Of a stretch of DNA of 64,000 bases, positions 8,301 through 17,523 are shown one piece after another (position 1 is the stretch's first letter; each line of letters opens with the position of its first letter). The notes beneath the pieces are model-generated. The model saw only the letters and a list, made by a program, of their open reading frames with translations. It did no database searches and was not told the DNA's origin. The DNA comes from Candidatus Edwardsbacteria bacterium (GTDB lineage Bacteria; Edwardsbacteria; AC1; EtOH8): contig JAHJLF010000075.1 of the NCBI GenBank assembly GCA_018821925.1, forward strand, positions 1 through 64,000, written 5' to 3'. The position numbers were made by a program, and so were the translations under genes.

Positions 8301-8858
8301 ATGAAACGAGTTATTGTTACGTGTACGATTTCTTTTATTATATTTACTTTGAGCGTTTCATGTTCTACAATGAAACCAAAACTTAAACACCATAAAAGTC
8401 AACAGGCATTTCTTGAATGGTGGTTAACCCCTCATTATGAAACAGCAGCCTTCACAGATTACAAAGGCTGGGAGATAATAAACAATCCCAAAGAACTTGG
8501 CATTGAAAGTGATTTACTGAAAGGAAATGAGAATATCTATCATGTGCTTACATGGGATAAATATAATTGGTACCTTATTTTGTCACAAGAAAATAAAAAG
8601 AATACATGGCTTGTTCAAATGCCACAAAATATATGGTCGCCTCTTGATACTACCCTTTCATACGAATTATCTATAGATTCAATTTCAATAAAATATACAG
8701 ATATTACAGAAGCTAGTGTAAACTTTTATTGGTGTGAAGGTGAAACATATCCTTTAATAGAATTTATTACTAATCACCCTGCGTATGTCCCATATTATTT
8801 ATATATTTGGAACGCTAAAAAACATGTTTATGTCCTCCATAATAAAAGAACTAGTTGA
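8301..8858 (+). CDS. AT-rich lipoprotein of unknown function
   Basis: A 185-aa protein with signal peptide and lipobox (LSVSC, C21). The body is rich in aromatic residues (FLEWWLTPHYET, WDKYNWYLILSQ), with no motif I can name. Base composition is clearly more AT-rich than the helicase and HemW genes beside it, which suggests recent acquisition or relaxed selection. It is a single-gene transcription unit with its own promoter and terminator. Confidence 0.7.
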   Translation: MKRVIVTCTISFIIFTLSVSCSTMKPKLKHHKSQQAFLEWWLTPHYETAAFTDYKGWEIINNPKELGIESDLLKGNENIYHVLTWDKYNWYLILSQENKKNTWLVQMPQNIWSPLDTTLSYELSIDSISIKYTDITEASVNFYWCEGETYPLIEFITNHPAYVPYYLYIWNAKKHVYVLHNKRTS

Positions 8859-8901
8859 TTTCGCGCTCCCTTCTTTCTTTTAAATTTTCTTAAATAAACA
8901 T

Positions 8902-8930
8902 AAAGCCCCACCAATCGGCGGGGCTTTATT
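8902..8930 (+). terminator. Terminator after the 8301 lipoprotein gene
   Basis: AAAGCCCC (8902-8909) pairs with GGGGCTTT (8920-8927), followed by an AT-rich run. Confidence 0.75.
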
Positions 8931-9225
8931 ATTTTAGATGGATTCCTGTCTTCACAGGAATGACACGAAAGCAAGTGTCTTCTCGCAATGACTATCCCCT
9001 CGCCTGATTTATCAGGAGAGGGGCGGGGGTGCCTTGGTGGTTAACGGGTCCCTGGATTGCTTCGTTTGCAAACAGAATAGCCTCCTCGCAATGACTATTC
9101 AACCCAGGAAAAGAAACTCTGTGCCCCAGTGTCTCTGTGTGAAAAAAGCCTGGATTCCCCAATAAATACACCAAACCTCACTAAAATATTTTAGAAATTT
9201 TCGTGTGTTTCATGGGCAATATCCC
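8931..9225. repeat. Intergenic region made of dispersed repeats
   Basis: No gene is visible. It holds GGATTCCTG...CAGGAATGACA (8940-8965), a CCCCTCGCCTGATTTATCAGG palindrome split around 8998-9022, and a 40-base segment starting GGATTGCTTCGTTTGC (9054) that recurs at 48204-48246. These are dispersed-repeat families of this genome. Confidence 0.6.
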
Positions 9226-10356
9226 CTACGGGGCGAAGTCCGCCAGAATCGTATCCGACAGCAGCAGCCCTTCGATGTTCAGCCTAACCCGGCCGCCCTC
9301 CTTCTCCAGGTAATAATTCTCCTCCAGCTTGCGCCACACCTGGGGCATATATTCCCTGGGCTTTATCCCCCACTTTTTTTCAAATTCCCTGACAGCTATC
9401 CCCTCAACCATCCTTAAACCCAGAAATATGGCTTCGAATATCCTCTGCTCCCGGGTAAGATTCTCTTCCATCTCGGCCGGGCTGTTCCCTTTTGTTAGCG
9501 CAGAGATATATTTATCGGCCTCCTTGAAGTTGGACCAGCGTTTCCCGTCAATATGGGAATGAGCCCCGGCCCCGGAGCCCAGATAATCCCCACCGACCCA
9601 GTAGTTGAGATTATGCCGGGAGCGATAATTCTTTCTGGCGAAGTTGGATACCTCGTAATGGGCATACCCGGCGGAGCCCATGGTCTCGATGGCCGCCAGA
9701 TACATCTCCTCCTCCAGCTCTTCGGGCGCCGGAGTGAGCCGGCCCTGGCCCTTTTGCCTGGTGAACTCGGTCTCCGGCTCATAGGTCAAGGAGTAAAGCG
9801 AGATATGTTCCGGCCCCAGTTCCAGGGCTTTTTTAAGATCGTCTTCCCAGCCGGACAATCCCTGCCCCGGCAGGGCAAAGATCAGGTCCAAGCTGATATT
9901 TCTGAAACCAGCTTGCCGGGCATCATAAAAAGCTTTTACGGCCTGCTCCGGATTGTGGAGGCGGCCCATCAATTTTAAAAGATCGGGATCGAATGATTGC
10001 ACCCCCAGGCTTAGCCGGTTGAAGCCGGCCTCGTGCAGATCGGACAGTTTGTAGATATCCACCGTCCCGGGGTTGGCCTCGATGGTCGTCTCGCAACCAT
10101 CGCTGACCGGCCCGAACTTTTCTTGGACCGCTCCCAATATCTCTGATAGTTGAGTCGCCGAAAGCAGGCTGGGCGTTCCTCCTCCAAAGCAGACTGTTTC
10201 CAAATTGTCATTTTTCATTTTACAATTTGCAATCTCTTTCATCAGAGCCTGGCAATAATCCCCGGCCTCCGATTCGGAAACAAGCGGGCGGGAATTGAAA
10301 CCGCAGTACCCGCATTTGGCCAGGCAGAACGGAATGTGAATATAAACGTTATTCAT
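9226..10356 (-). CDS. hemW: Radical SAM haem chaperone HemW-like protein
   Basis: A 376-aa radical SAM protein. The family inserts haem into respiratory enzymes and was formerly annotated as oxygen-independent coproporphyrinogen oxidase HemN. The N-terminus is MNNVYIHIPFCLAKCGYCGF, with the CxxxCxxC cluster motif; then come FGGGTPS, EANPGT, GVQSFDP, and the HemW-type C-terminal domain (FLGLRMVEGI, LEENYYLE). Start 10356 is taken instead of 10374 because it gives the family's usual N-terminus and sits 8 bases after a promoter -10. The long variable residues typical of HemN are lacking, which favours HemW. Confidence 0.9.
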   Translation of the reverse strand: MNNVYIHIPFCLAKCGYCGFNSRPLVSESEAGDYCQALMKEIANCKMKNDNLETVCFGGGTPSLLSATQLSEILGAVQEKFGPVSDGCETTIEANPGTVDIYKLSDLHEAGFNRLSLGVQSFDPDLLKLMGRLHNPEQAVKAFYDARQAGFRNISLDLIFALPGQGLSGWEDDLKKALELGPEHISLYSLTYEPETEFTRQKGQGRLTPAPEELEEEMYLAAIETMGSAGYAHYEVSNFARKNYRSRHNLNYWVGGDYLGSGAGAHSHIDGKRWSNFKEADKYISALTKGNSPAEMEENLTREQRIFEAIFLGLRMVEGIAVREFEKKWGIKPREYMPQVWRKLEENYYLEKEGGRVRLNIEGLLLSDTILADFAP

Positions 10357-10364
10357 ATTTGAAT

Positions 10365-10393
10365 ATGATAGCACACCGAAATATCAAAGGCAA
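10365..10393 (-). promoter_or_regulatory. Promoter of hemW, near-leaderless
   Basis: Read on the minus strand: TTGCCT (10393-10388), 17-base spacer, TATCAT (10370-10365), then eight bases to ATG 10356. No ribosome-binding site is visible. Confidence 0.6.
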
Positions 10394-10512
10394 CTTTCAT
10401 TTTAATAATCGGTAAATATATAAGGATATTTTTGCCGATATGTTGCCCGGTGTTTACCGCAATTACTGATTGACAAAACCGGCTTCTTTTGCTATCCTTA
10501 GGCATCTTTTGG

Positions 10513-10599
10513 GCCGGTGTGGTGAAACTGGTAGACGCAGTGGACTCAAAATCCACCGGTAGCAATACCATGGGGGTTCGATTCCCTCCACCGGCACCA
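10513..10599 (+). tRNA. tRNA-Leu, anticodon CAA
   Basis: An 87-base class II tRNA. Acceptor stem GCCGGTG (10513-10519) pairs with CACCGGC (10589-10595), followed by discriminator A and an encoded CCA. Anticodon stem GTGGA/TCCAC flanks the loop CTCAAAA with CAA at 10547-10549. The long variable arm and T-loop GTTCGATTC are present. Confidence 0.96.
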
Positions 10600-10718
10600 A
10601 GTATGCTTATGGGGGTTCTGTGCCGGCAGTCTTAGTGACAGCCCTGCGACGGCGCATCCGCCGCCGAATGATTCAATGGTCGGGCTGCTGGCGGAGATTC
10701 CCTCCACCGGCACCAAGT
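10580..10718. repeat. Duplicated tRNA-Leu 3' end: probable attachment-site scar
   Basis: The 23 bases covering the tRNA 3' end (10580-10602) recur exactly at 10696-10718. Between them a second partial copy, ATGGGGGTTC, repeats the T-arm (10570-10579 and 10609-10618). A perfect copy of a tRNA 3' end a short way downstream is what an integrative element leaves as attL/attR. Only 93 bases now lie between the copies, so any element is lost. Confidence 0.65.
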
Positions 10719-11013
10719 TGCCCCTGATAAAAACGGCAACCAGGCATTGCAATACGAAAGCGAACAATATTGCATAATGTCAGATTCTGTTGTAGTTTGC
10801 ATAACCTCGCCTAAAGAAACATCGCAATACATTTATCAGGCCAAGTCATTATCCTGTTAAAAAGGGGTTAAACTGCAATAACAGTCTGCTTGATAAGAAT
10901 TCTCAACAGCAAATTGCCGGCTGGTACAAAATTTGCTGTATATTGTCTTTATATACAACTGTGGGTGGGCAGTTTTAATAGGGATTAAATCATAAACTAT
11001 TCCTGATTTTTTA
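10719..11013. other. Intergenic region upstream of pilT
   Basis: AT-rich non-coding DNA. A weak promoter candidate is TTGCCG (10914) with TATATT (10939) at a 19-base spacing. No gene, RNA or clear operator was recognised, and no ribosome site precedes the ATG at 11014. Confidence 0.4.
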
Positions 11014-12093
11014 ATGACCAACAGCAATCCCCAATTACCGCAGATGGATCAGCTCATGGAGGAGCTGGTGTTGCGGGAGGCCTCCGACCTGCATATCCGG
11101 GTCGGGGAGCCGCCTATTTATCGCATCGGCGGAAGGTTGGTGCGCAGCGAATTCCCGGTGCTGGGCGAGAACGACACCCGGGCCCTGCTGTTCAGCATCA
11201 TGAATGTCGAACAGCAGAAAAGATTCGACCAGGATCTGGAGCTGGATTTCGCCTTCGGCCTGCCGGGGGTGGCCCGCTTCCGGGTGAACTCCTTCCGCCA
11301 GCGGGGCTACGCCGGCGCGGTGATGCGGGTGATACCGCTAAAAATAAAGACCATCGAGGAGTGGGGTCTGCCGCCCATCTTGAAGGATCTGGCCCTGATG
11401 CCCCGTGGCCTGGTGCTGGTCACCGGACCCACCGGCTCCGGGAAATCCACCAGTCTGGCGGCCATGGTGGAGCACATCAATCAGCAGCGCAAAGCCCATA
11501 TCATCACCCTGGAGGATCCCATCGAGTTCCTTTACAAGGACAACCAATCGGTGATCGAACAGCGCGAGGTGGGGTCCGACACCCCCAGCTTCGCCTCCGG
11601 CCTGAGCCATGTCATGCGCCAGAACCCCGACGTGATATTGGTGGGAGAGATGCGCAACTACGAGACCATGTCGCTGTCCATCGCAGCAGCCGAGACCGGC
11701 CACCTGGTGCTGGCCACCCTGCACACCACCGACGCCGCCCAGACGGTGGACCGCATCATCAATACCTATCCACCGGAGTCCCAGGCCCAGGCCCGGGTCC
11801 AGCTGGCCACCGTGCTTCAGGCGGTGATATCGCAGGCCCTGCTTCCGGCGGTGGGCAAGAACAAACTGGCCGGGGCCTTCGAGATCATGGTGTGCACCCC
11901 GGCGGTTCGCAGCGTCATCCGCGACGGCAAGACCCCCCAGATATATTCGCTGATCCAGACCGGCGCCAAGTTCGGCATGCAGAGCCTGGATCAGGCCCTC
12001 AAGGACCTGGTGCGCAGTGGCACCGTCACCCTGGACGACGCCCTGGCCAAGTCGTCCAATCCCCAGGAACTGGAACAGTCGATAGGTAGATGA
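11014..12093 (+). CDS. pilT: Type IV pilus twitching ATPase PilT
   Basis: A 359-aa hexameric secretion-type ATPase that powers retraction of type IV pili at the inner membrane. The N-terminal PAS-like domain (EASDLHIRVGEPP) is followed by Walker A GPTGSGKST (from residue 138), the Asp box ITLEDPIEF, Walker B VGEMRNYET and the His box HLVLATLHTTDA. The C-terminal domain has the retraction-motif area (AFEIMVCTPAVRSVIRDGK). The length is normal for PilT. It is followed after one base by a paralogous ATPase gene, as pilT-pilU often are. No pilin or assembly gene is in the window. Confidence 0.94.
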   Translation: MTNSNPQLPQMDQLMEELVLREASDLHIRVGEPPIYRIGGRLVRSEFPVLGENDTRALLFSIMNVEQQKRFDQDLELDFAFGLPGVARFRVNSFRQRGYAGAVMRVIPLKIKTIEEWGLPPILKDLALMPRGLVLVTGPTGSGKSTSLAAMVEHINQQRKAHIITLEDPIEFLYKDNQSVIEQREVGSDTPSFASGLSHVMRQNPDVILVGEMRNYETMSLSIAAAETGHLVLATLHTTDAAQTVDRIINTYPPESQAQARVQLATVLQAVISQALLPAVGKNKLAGAFEIMVCTPAVRSVIRDGKTPQIYSLIQTGAKFGMQSLDQALKDLVRSGTVTLDDALAKSSNPQELEQSIGR

Positions 12094-12094
12094 T

Positions 12095-13180
12095 ATGCAG
12101 CTTCCCGAACTTTTATACATGATATACCAGAAGGGCGCTTCCGACCTGATTTTGAAGGTGGGGAACAACCCCATGATGCGCCTGCAGGGAAGCCTGGTGG
12201 CGTTGGAGCTTCCCCCGCTCAATTCCGAGGACACCAAGCGCTTCGCGGTGGAGATCATGACCAAGGAGCAGCTGGAGCGCTTCCGCCGTGACAAGGAGCT
12301 GGATATCTCCTGTTCCATCGCCAACCTCTGCCGCTTCCGGGCCTCGGCCTTCATTCAGCGCGGGGAGTTCGGCCTGGTATTCCGGCTGATCCCCAACAAG
12401 ATCCCCAACATGGATGAGCTGGGCCTGCCCATCATCTCCAAGAACCTGGCCATGCGCCCCCGGGGACTGGTGCTGGTTACCGGGCCGGCCGGCTGCGGAA
12501 AATCCACCACCATCGCCTCGATGATCAACACCCGCAACGCCAACCAGGAATGCCATATCATCACCGTCGAGGACCCCATCGAGTTCGTCTATCAGGACCT
12601 CAAGGCCGAGATCAACCAGCGCGAGGTGGGCAAGGACACCCTGTCCTTCACCAACGCCCTTAAGAGCGTACTGCGCCAGGATCCCGACGTGATCGTGGTG
12701 GGCGAGATGCGGGATCTGGAGACCATCTCCCTGGCCATTACCGCGGCCGAGACCGGGCATTTGGTGCTCTCCACTTTGCACACCACCGACGCCATGCAGA
12801 CCATCGACCGGATAGTGGACGTCTTTCCGCCCCACCAGCAGACCCAGGTCCGGATGCAGCTGTCGGGAAACCTGCTGGGCGTCATCTCCCAGGTGCTGCT
12901 GAAGAGGGCCGACGGCAACGGGCGGGTGATGGCCTACGAGATCATGCTGGTCAACAGCGCCATCCGGAATCTGATCCGGGAGGCCAAGACCTCCCAGATA
13001 CCCTCGGCCATTCAGATGGGCATGAAACAGGGAATGACCACCCTCAATTATTCGCTGGCCGACCTAGTGCGGCGCAAGGTGGTCACCCCCGAGGAGGCCC
13101 TCGGCCACACCGACAACCAGGAGGACCTGAAAGCACTCCTAGCCCGCCCGGTTCAGCCGGCGCCAGGACCGGTCAAATAA
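12095..13180 (+). CDS. PilT/PilU-type ATPase paralog
   Basis: A 361-aa paralog of the preceding ATPase, also with all motor motifs: GPAGCGKST (Walker A, from residue 130), ITVEDPIEFVYQD, VGEMRDLETI and HLVLSTLHTTDA. The N-terminal SDLILKVGNNPMMRLQGSL shows the same two-domain build. A second retraction ATPase usually assists PilT or acts on a subset of pili (PilU-like role, inference). One base separates it from pilT, and a strong terminator follows, so the two form one operon. Confidence 0.9.
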   Translation: MQLPELLYMIYQKGASDLILKVGNNPMMRLQGSLVALELPPLNSEDTKRFAVEIMTKEQLERFRRDKELDISCSIANLCRFRASAFIQRGEFGLVFRLIPNKIPNMDELGLPIISKNLAMRPRGLVLVTGPAGCGKSTTIASMINTRNANQECHIITVEDPIEFVYQDLKAEINQREVGKDTLSFTNALKSVLRQDPDVIVVGEMRDLETISLAITAAETGHLVLSTLHTTDAMQTIDRIVDVFPPHQQTQVRMQLSGNLLGVISQVLLKRADGNGRVMAYEIMLVNSAIRNLIREAKTSQIPSAIQMGMKQGMTTLNYSLADLVRRKVVTPEEALGHTDNQEDLKALLARPVQPAPGPVK

Positions 13181-13201
13181 TATACCAGGATCACTTCTTT
13201 T

Positions 13202-13235
13202 CGCAAGGTTGGTGATATCACCAGCCTTGCGTTTT
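13202..13235 (+). terminator. Terminator of the pilT operon
   Basis: CGCAAGG (13202-13208) pairs with CCTTGCG (13225-13231). The 14-base palindrome TGGTGATATCACCA fills the centre, giving a near-continuous stem followed by TTTT. Confidence 0.85.
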
Positions 13236-13249
13236 AGCTTTAAAGGTAA

Positions 13250-14437
13250 ATGATGAAAGCTTCCCGCTACAATCATATCATCTGGCGCCGCAATCTGCCG
13301 CAGCTGCTGTACAATTCCTGGCACCATCGGTTTTTGGAATTGGACAATGCCCAGTCTGCGGTCTACGGCGGACTGTCCCTGCCCCTGACCTATAATCTGA
13401 TCAACCAGAAGGATCCATCGGTAGCCAAGCTGGTGGCCGATCTGGACAAAATGGAATTCCTGATCGATGACAACCGTGACGAACTGAAGCAGATCGAGGT
13501 GCTTAGCCACCTGCACCGCTTCGACCGCAGCCGCCTAGAGCTGTGGATCAACCCCACCACCCGCTGCGACCAGAACTGCCCCGGCTGTCCCTATCAGGAC
13601 AGCCGCTCCGATCTGACGGCTCCGGCCCTGGAGAAGATATTCCGGCTGATATCCGGGCGAACGCCGGGCCTGAAGCAATTGCGCATCAACTGGTGGGGCG
13701 GCCAGCCGGCCCTGGCCTGGAAGATGGTGCTGGATTTCGATAAAAAGCTGGCCGAGCTGGCGCGGCAATTTGGTTTCGAATATTCCTACCGCACCATCAG
13801 CAGCGGCGGCGGCCCGGCCAATCGATTGACCGCCCTGTCCCGGGAGAACGAATTGTATCTGAACATCGAATCTGTCGACCTTAATAATCTGCCTGCGGCC
13901 CCGGTCGTTCTGCTGGGAGACATCGCCGGGATCTTAAAAAAAATTGATAAACTTCCTCCGAGATCACGGATCAGATTCATAAAAAATATCCCCGGGGGGA
14001 AACTCTGCCGGAATGTCAACCATTTGTGCCACAGCGCGCCAAATCTGGAGGACGAGGAGGTGGGGGACATCAACCGCCTGCTGGAAGCAGGCTTCACGGT
14101 TGAGAATCTGCCCCGCCCCAAACTGGTGTCCTGCCAGGCGACCGACCCCCAGAGCTTCATAATCGACGCCGCCGGGAACAGCTATAGATGCTGGGATGAT
14201 CTGGGGGGCCCGAAGAAAATGCTGCCGGAGGATACAGATGATCCGATGGCCCCCCAGAATTTCCGCTGGCTGGACTGGGACCCTTACCATGAGGCCCATT
14301 GCCGGATGTGCAACATCCTGCCCTGGTGCCTGGGCGGCTGCCGGGCCAGGCCGCCCGATGCCGACTGCAGCCAGTGGCACTATGCTCTCAGAGAGATGCT
14401 GTCGCTGGCCGCGGCGGCAAAAAAGAAGGGGGCCTGA
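13250..14437 (+). CDS. Radical SAM/SPASM enzyme, peptide-maturase-like
   Basis: A 395-aa radical SAM enzyme. The cluster motif is CDQNCPGC (C106, C110, C113), followed by WWGGQPALAWK. The C-terminal SPASM region has CQATDPQSFIIDAAGNSYRC and HCRMCNILPWCLGGCR, which bind auxiliary Fe-S centres. The first 35 residues (SRYNHIIW...LLYNSWHHRFLELDN) resemble the short N-terminal domain of enzymes that modify ribosomal peptides. No precursor peptide gene was found beside it, so a peptide substrate remains a guess. Start could be the first or second ATG (13250 or 13253). Its stop codon lies inside a 36-bp palindromic terminator. Confidence 0.85.
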   Translation: MMKASRYNHIIWRRNLPQLLYNSWHHRFLELDNAQSAVYGGLSLPLTYNLINQKDPSVAKLVADLDKMEFLIDDNRDELKQIEVLSHLHRFDRSRLELWINPTTRCDQNCPGCPYQDSRSDLTAPALEKIFRLISGRTPGLKQLRINWWGGQPALAWKMVLDFDKKLAELARQFGFEYSYRTISSGGGPANRLTALSRENELYLNIESVDLNNLPAAPVVLLGDIAGILKKIDKLPPRSRIRFIKNIPGGKLCRNVNHLCHSAPNLEDEEVGDINRLLEAGFTVENLPRPKLVSCQATDPQSFIIDAAGNSYRCWDDLGGPKKMLPEDTDDPMAPQNFRWLDWDPYHEAHCRMCNILPWCLGGCRARPPDADCSQWHYALREMLSLAAAAKKKGA

Positions 14438-14457
14438 AATTTCAGGCCCCCTTCTTT
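14422..14457. terminator. Bidirectional terminator, 36-bp perfect palindrome
   Basis: AAAGAAGGGGGCCTGAAA (14422-14439) is followed directly by its reverse complement (14440-14457). It contains the TGA of the SPASM gene and serves both convergent genes. Confidence 0.9.
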
Positions 14458-14467
14458 CGTCCTTCGG

Positions 14468-15169
14468 TCATTTCTCCTTGTCCATCAATGCCAGGTAGGT
14501 TTTTACCCGGATATTGTTGGGGTCGATCTCCAAGCATTTATTCCACTGCTCCCGGGCCAGCTCCTTCTGGTCGTCCTTCATATAAGCCACCCCCAGCAGG
14601 ATCATGGCCTCGATGTAATTGGGGTTGGAGGACAAAATGATCTCTATCTCGCCGATGGTCTTGTGAAAATTGTTCAGGCTTAAGTAGCTCTTGGCCAGCC
14701 GGAGCCGGATGTCGGGGTAATGGGGGTTGATGCTCAGGGCCTTGCCGAATTCCTCCACCGCTTCGTAATGATAGCCGATGTCGCTGTAGGTGATCCCCAG
14801 CTTGGTATGAGTCTCGGCCAGCCGGTTGCGGATGCTGAGGGTCAGCCCGTCCTTGATATCCTCGGCCTCCGAGGCTTTGTTGAAGTACTTCACCGCATCC
14901 TCGTAGCGCCCCAGCTCATTCAGGCTGATGGCCAGGTTCAGGTAGGCCTCCACATAGCGGGGATTGAGCTCAATGGCGGCATGGAAGCCTTTTACCGCCT
15001 CCTCGAACTGCCCGTTGAAATGGTAGGACATTCCCAGCTGGTTTTGGAGGTCCGGAAACTTGGGCGACAGCTTGATCGCCCGCTTTAGCTCCTGAATGGC
15101 CTCGCCGTAGCGGCCCTTGGAAAACAGTTCCAGGCCCGCCTTGTAGTGTTGTTCGGTTTCGAATTCCAT
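14468..15169 (-). CDS. TPR repeat protein
   Basis: A 233-aa protein made of tandem tetratricopeptide repeats (A-x-x-Y, LN/LGxxY and final P positions such as AIKLSPKFPDLQNQLGMSY, AIELNPRYVEAYLNLAISL and ALSINPHYPDIRLRLAKSY). About six repeats span residues 5-230. There is no signal peptide, so it is probably a cytoplasmic scaffold for protein-protein contacts. Start 15169 is chosen over 15199 because GAGGT lies five bases upstream. It shares a terminator with the convergent SPASM gene, but this does not link their functions. Confidence 0.85.
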   Translation of the reverse strand: MEFETEQHYKAGLELFSKGRYGEAIQELKRAIKLSPKFPDLQNQLGMSYHFNGQFEEAVKGFHAAIELNPRYVEAYLNLAISLNELGRYEDAVKYFNKASEAEDIKDGLTLSIRNRLAETHTKLGITYSDIGYHYEAVEEFGKALSINPHYPDIRLRLAKSYLSLNNFHKTIGEIEIILSSNPNYIEAMILLGVAYMKDDQKELAREQWNKCLEIDPNNIRVKTYLALMDKEK

Positions 15170-15346
15170 TTTTACCTCTTCGGGATGGTTTATTGTCAAA
15201 GGCTCCGGACGCAGATAATGTTATAAATGTAACCCAAAAACACAAAATTATCAAGAAGAATTTTCAACCGCAGATGTTTTCTTTGATGAAATCACCGCCA
15301 AAATGGATTATAATTGTGAGACGGCTAACATAACACGAAAGGCGCT

Positions 15347-16477
15347 ATGCTTAACGAGCTTCAAATAACCCAGGCTATCACCCGCGAACTGGGGCTTCAG
15401 GCTTTCCAGGTCAGCAACACCCTGGAACTATTTAATGAGGGGGCCACTGTCCCCTTCATCGCCCGTTACCGCAAGGAAAAGACCGGGCTGCTGGACGAGG
15501 TCCAGATCAGGAATATCCGCGATCGCTTCGATTACATCAAGGAACTGGAGGGGCGCCGGGCCGCCATCCTTAAAAGCATCGAGGAACAGGGCAAGCTCAG
15601 CGAAGAACTAAAAGAAAAAATAGAAGCCTGCTTAGTCAAACAGGAGTTGGAGGATCTTTACCTGCCCTACAAGCCCAAACGGAAGACCAAGGGCATGGCG
15701 GCTAAGGAAAAAGGATTGGAGCCGCTGGCTATGGAGCTGTGGCTGCAGGGACAAAGCATCGTCCCGGAAAAACTGGCCGAGAAATTCGTCGATCCCGCTC
15801 TGGGTGTGAATAACACAAAGGAGGCGCTGGACGGAGCCAAATATATCATCGCCGAGCTGATATCCGACGATGCCGAGGTCCGCAAGTTCATCCGGGAGGT
15901 CACCCTGGCCAAGGGCATCCTGACCTCGCGGGTAAAAGAGGAATTCCAGGAGCAGAAGACCAAATTCAACCAATACTATGATTTCAAGGAGCCGCTTAAA
16001 AGCATCCCCTCCCACCGTTTCCTGGCCATCATGCGCGGTGAGACCGAGGAGGTGCTGACGGCCGGCCTGGAAGCCCCGGCCGGTGAGATAAATGAATATC
16101 TGCTAAAAAGATTCATCAACGACAGCTCCTATGCTCAGGCAGGTTATCTGACCGAGGTCATCGGCTTCGCCTACCGGGTTTATCTGAACAGTTCAATTGA
16201 GGTGGAGCTGCGTTCCGAGATCAAGGAGAAATCGGACATCGAGGCCATAAGGGTGTTCGCCGAGAATCTGCGGAATCTTTTGCTGGCCCCGCCGGCCGGA
16301 TCCAAGGCGATAATGGGAATAGATCCCGGGCTGCGCACCGGCTGCAAGATCGCGGTGGTGGACGAGACCGGAAAATTTTGGAATACGCCACCGTCTTTCC
16401 CCACAGCTCGGCCGCCCAAAAACAGGAGGCGGCCAAGACCCTGGCCGCCCTGGCAAAAAAGCATAGAATGGAACTAG
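15347..16477 (+). CDS. tex: Tex transcription accessory protein, N-terminal part (frameshifted)
   Basis: N-terminal half of the RNA-binding protein Tex. The frame shows the HTH start ([16 protein letters not shown]), [27 protein letters not shown] and the YqgF/RNase H-like domain beginning [23 protein letters not shown]. After GKF the frame runs into meaningless Pro/Arg-rich sequence ([15 protein letters not shown]), while the true continuation ([10 protein letters not shown]) is found one frame back from 16378. The break is in the tract AAAATTTT (16372-16379), which lacks one T for an intact gene. ATG 15347 has AAAGGCG upstream. About residues 1-344 are genuine. Confidence 0.85.
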   Translation: MLNELQITQAITRELGLQAFQVSNTLELFNEGATVPFIARYRKEKTGLLDEVQIRNIRDRFDYIKELEGRRAAILKSIEEQGKLSEELKEKIEACLVKQELEDLYLPYKPKRKTKGMAAKEKGLEPLAMELWLQGQSIVPEKLAEKFVDPALGVNNTKEALDGAKYIIAELISDDAEVRKFIREVTLAKGILTSRVKEEFQEQKTKFNQYYDFKEPLKSIPSHRFLAIMRGETEEVLTAGLEAPAGEINEYLLKRFINDSSYAQAGYLTEVIGFAYRVYLNSSIEVELRSEIKEKSDIEAIRVFAENLRNLLLAPPAGSKAIMGIDPGLRTGCKIAVVDETGKFWNTPPSFPTARPPKNRRRPRPWPPWQKSIEWN

Positions 16478-17499
16478 CCTCCATCGGCAACGGCACCGCC
16501 TCGCGCGAAACCGATGCCTTTGTCCGGGAGGTGATCAAGGATAATCAGGGTTTAAAACTTCAGCCGGTGGTGGTCAGCGAGTCCGGGGCCTCGGTGTATT
16601 CGGCCTCGGATCTGGCCCGCGAGGAATTTCCCGACCTGGATGTCTCGGTGCGGGGGGCCATCTCCATCGCCAGAAGATTACAGGACCCGCTGGCCGAGCT
16701 GGTAAAAATAGATCCCAAGTCCATCGGGGTGGGGCAGTACCAGCACGACGTCAACCAGCCCAAACTCCGGCAGGCCCTGCAGGAGACGGTGGAGTCCTGC
16801 GTCAACTTCGTTGGGGTGGACCTAAATACGGCCTCCTATTCCCTGCTGGCATACGTCTCCGGCCTGAGCGAGAGCATGGCCAAGAACGTCGTCAAATATC
16901 GCGATGAGAACGGCGCCTTTAAGAACCGCAAAGCGCTGCTGAAGGTGGCCCGGCTGGGGCCCAAGGCCTTCGAGCAAGCGGCCGGTTTTCTGCGCATCAG
17001 AGACGGCGCCGATCCGCTGGACAACTCGGCAGTTCATCCCGAAAGCTACGCCCTGGTCAAGCAGATGGCCAGGGACCTGAAGACCAAAACGGATCTGCTG
17101 GTGGGCAACGCCTTGCTGGCCGACCAGATCGACCCCAGAAAATACGTCACCGATCTGGTGGGCCTTCCCACCCTGAACGATATCCTGTCGGAACTCAAGA
17201 AACCGGGGCGCGATCCCCGGGATAAATTCGAACTGGCCAATTTTATGGAGGGCGTTACCGCGATCAGCCACCTGAAACCCGGAATGGTGATGGAGGGCGT
17301 GGTCACCAATGTGGCCAATTTCGGGGCCTTTGTGGACATCGGCGTCCATCAGGACGGATTGGTGCATATCTCACAGCTGGCCAACAAATATGTGCGTGAC
17401 CCCAAGGAGGTGGTCAAGGTGGGCCAAAAGGTCAAGGTCAAAGTGCTGGAGGTGGATTTAGAGCGCAAGCGCATCGCCCTGTCCATGAAAGAAGCTTGA
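16378..17499 (+). CDS. tex: Tex transcription accessory protein, C-terminal part (frameshifted)
   Basis: Rest of Tex in the -1 frame. It starts with [19 protein letters not shown] (end of the YqgF-like domain) and continues through [25 protein letters not shown], the helix-hairpin-helix region ([19 protein letters not shown]) and a C-terminal S1 RNA-binding domain ([33 protein letters not shown]). The joined protein would be about 717 aa, normal for Tex. TTG 16378 is just where the frame opens and is unlikely to be a real start. The disruption may be a real mutation or a homopolymer sequencing error. Confidence 0.85.
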   Translation: MEYATVFPHSSAAQKQEAAKTLAALAKKHRMELASIGNGTASRETDAFVREVIKDNQGLKLQPVVVSESGASVYSASDLAREEFPDLDVSVRGAISIARRLQDPLAELVKIDPKSIGVGQYQHDVNQPKLRQALQETVESCVNFVGVDLNTASYSLLAYVSGLSESMAKNVVKYRDENGAFKNRKALLKVARLGPKAFEQAAGFLRIRDGADPLDNSAVHPESYALVKQMARDLKTKTDLLVGNALLADQIDPRKYVTDLVGLPTLNDILSELKKPGRDPRDKFELANFMEGVTAISHLKPGMVMEGVVTNVANFGAFVDIGVHQDGLVHISQLANKYVRDPKEVVKVGQKVKVKVLEVDLERKRIALSMKEA

Positions 17500-17523
17500 G
17501 AATCTTTAACAAAAAGGAGCAAT

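Noticed and set aside
10546-10767. Open frames on the minus strand over the tRNA region
   Set aside because: They run through a tRNA and its duplicated end; no ribosome site or conserved motif.
16370-16381. Programmed -1 frameshift in tex
   Set aside because: The zero-frame codons AAA TTT do not fit X XXY YYZ, and other Tex genes are not known to need it.
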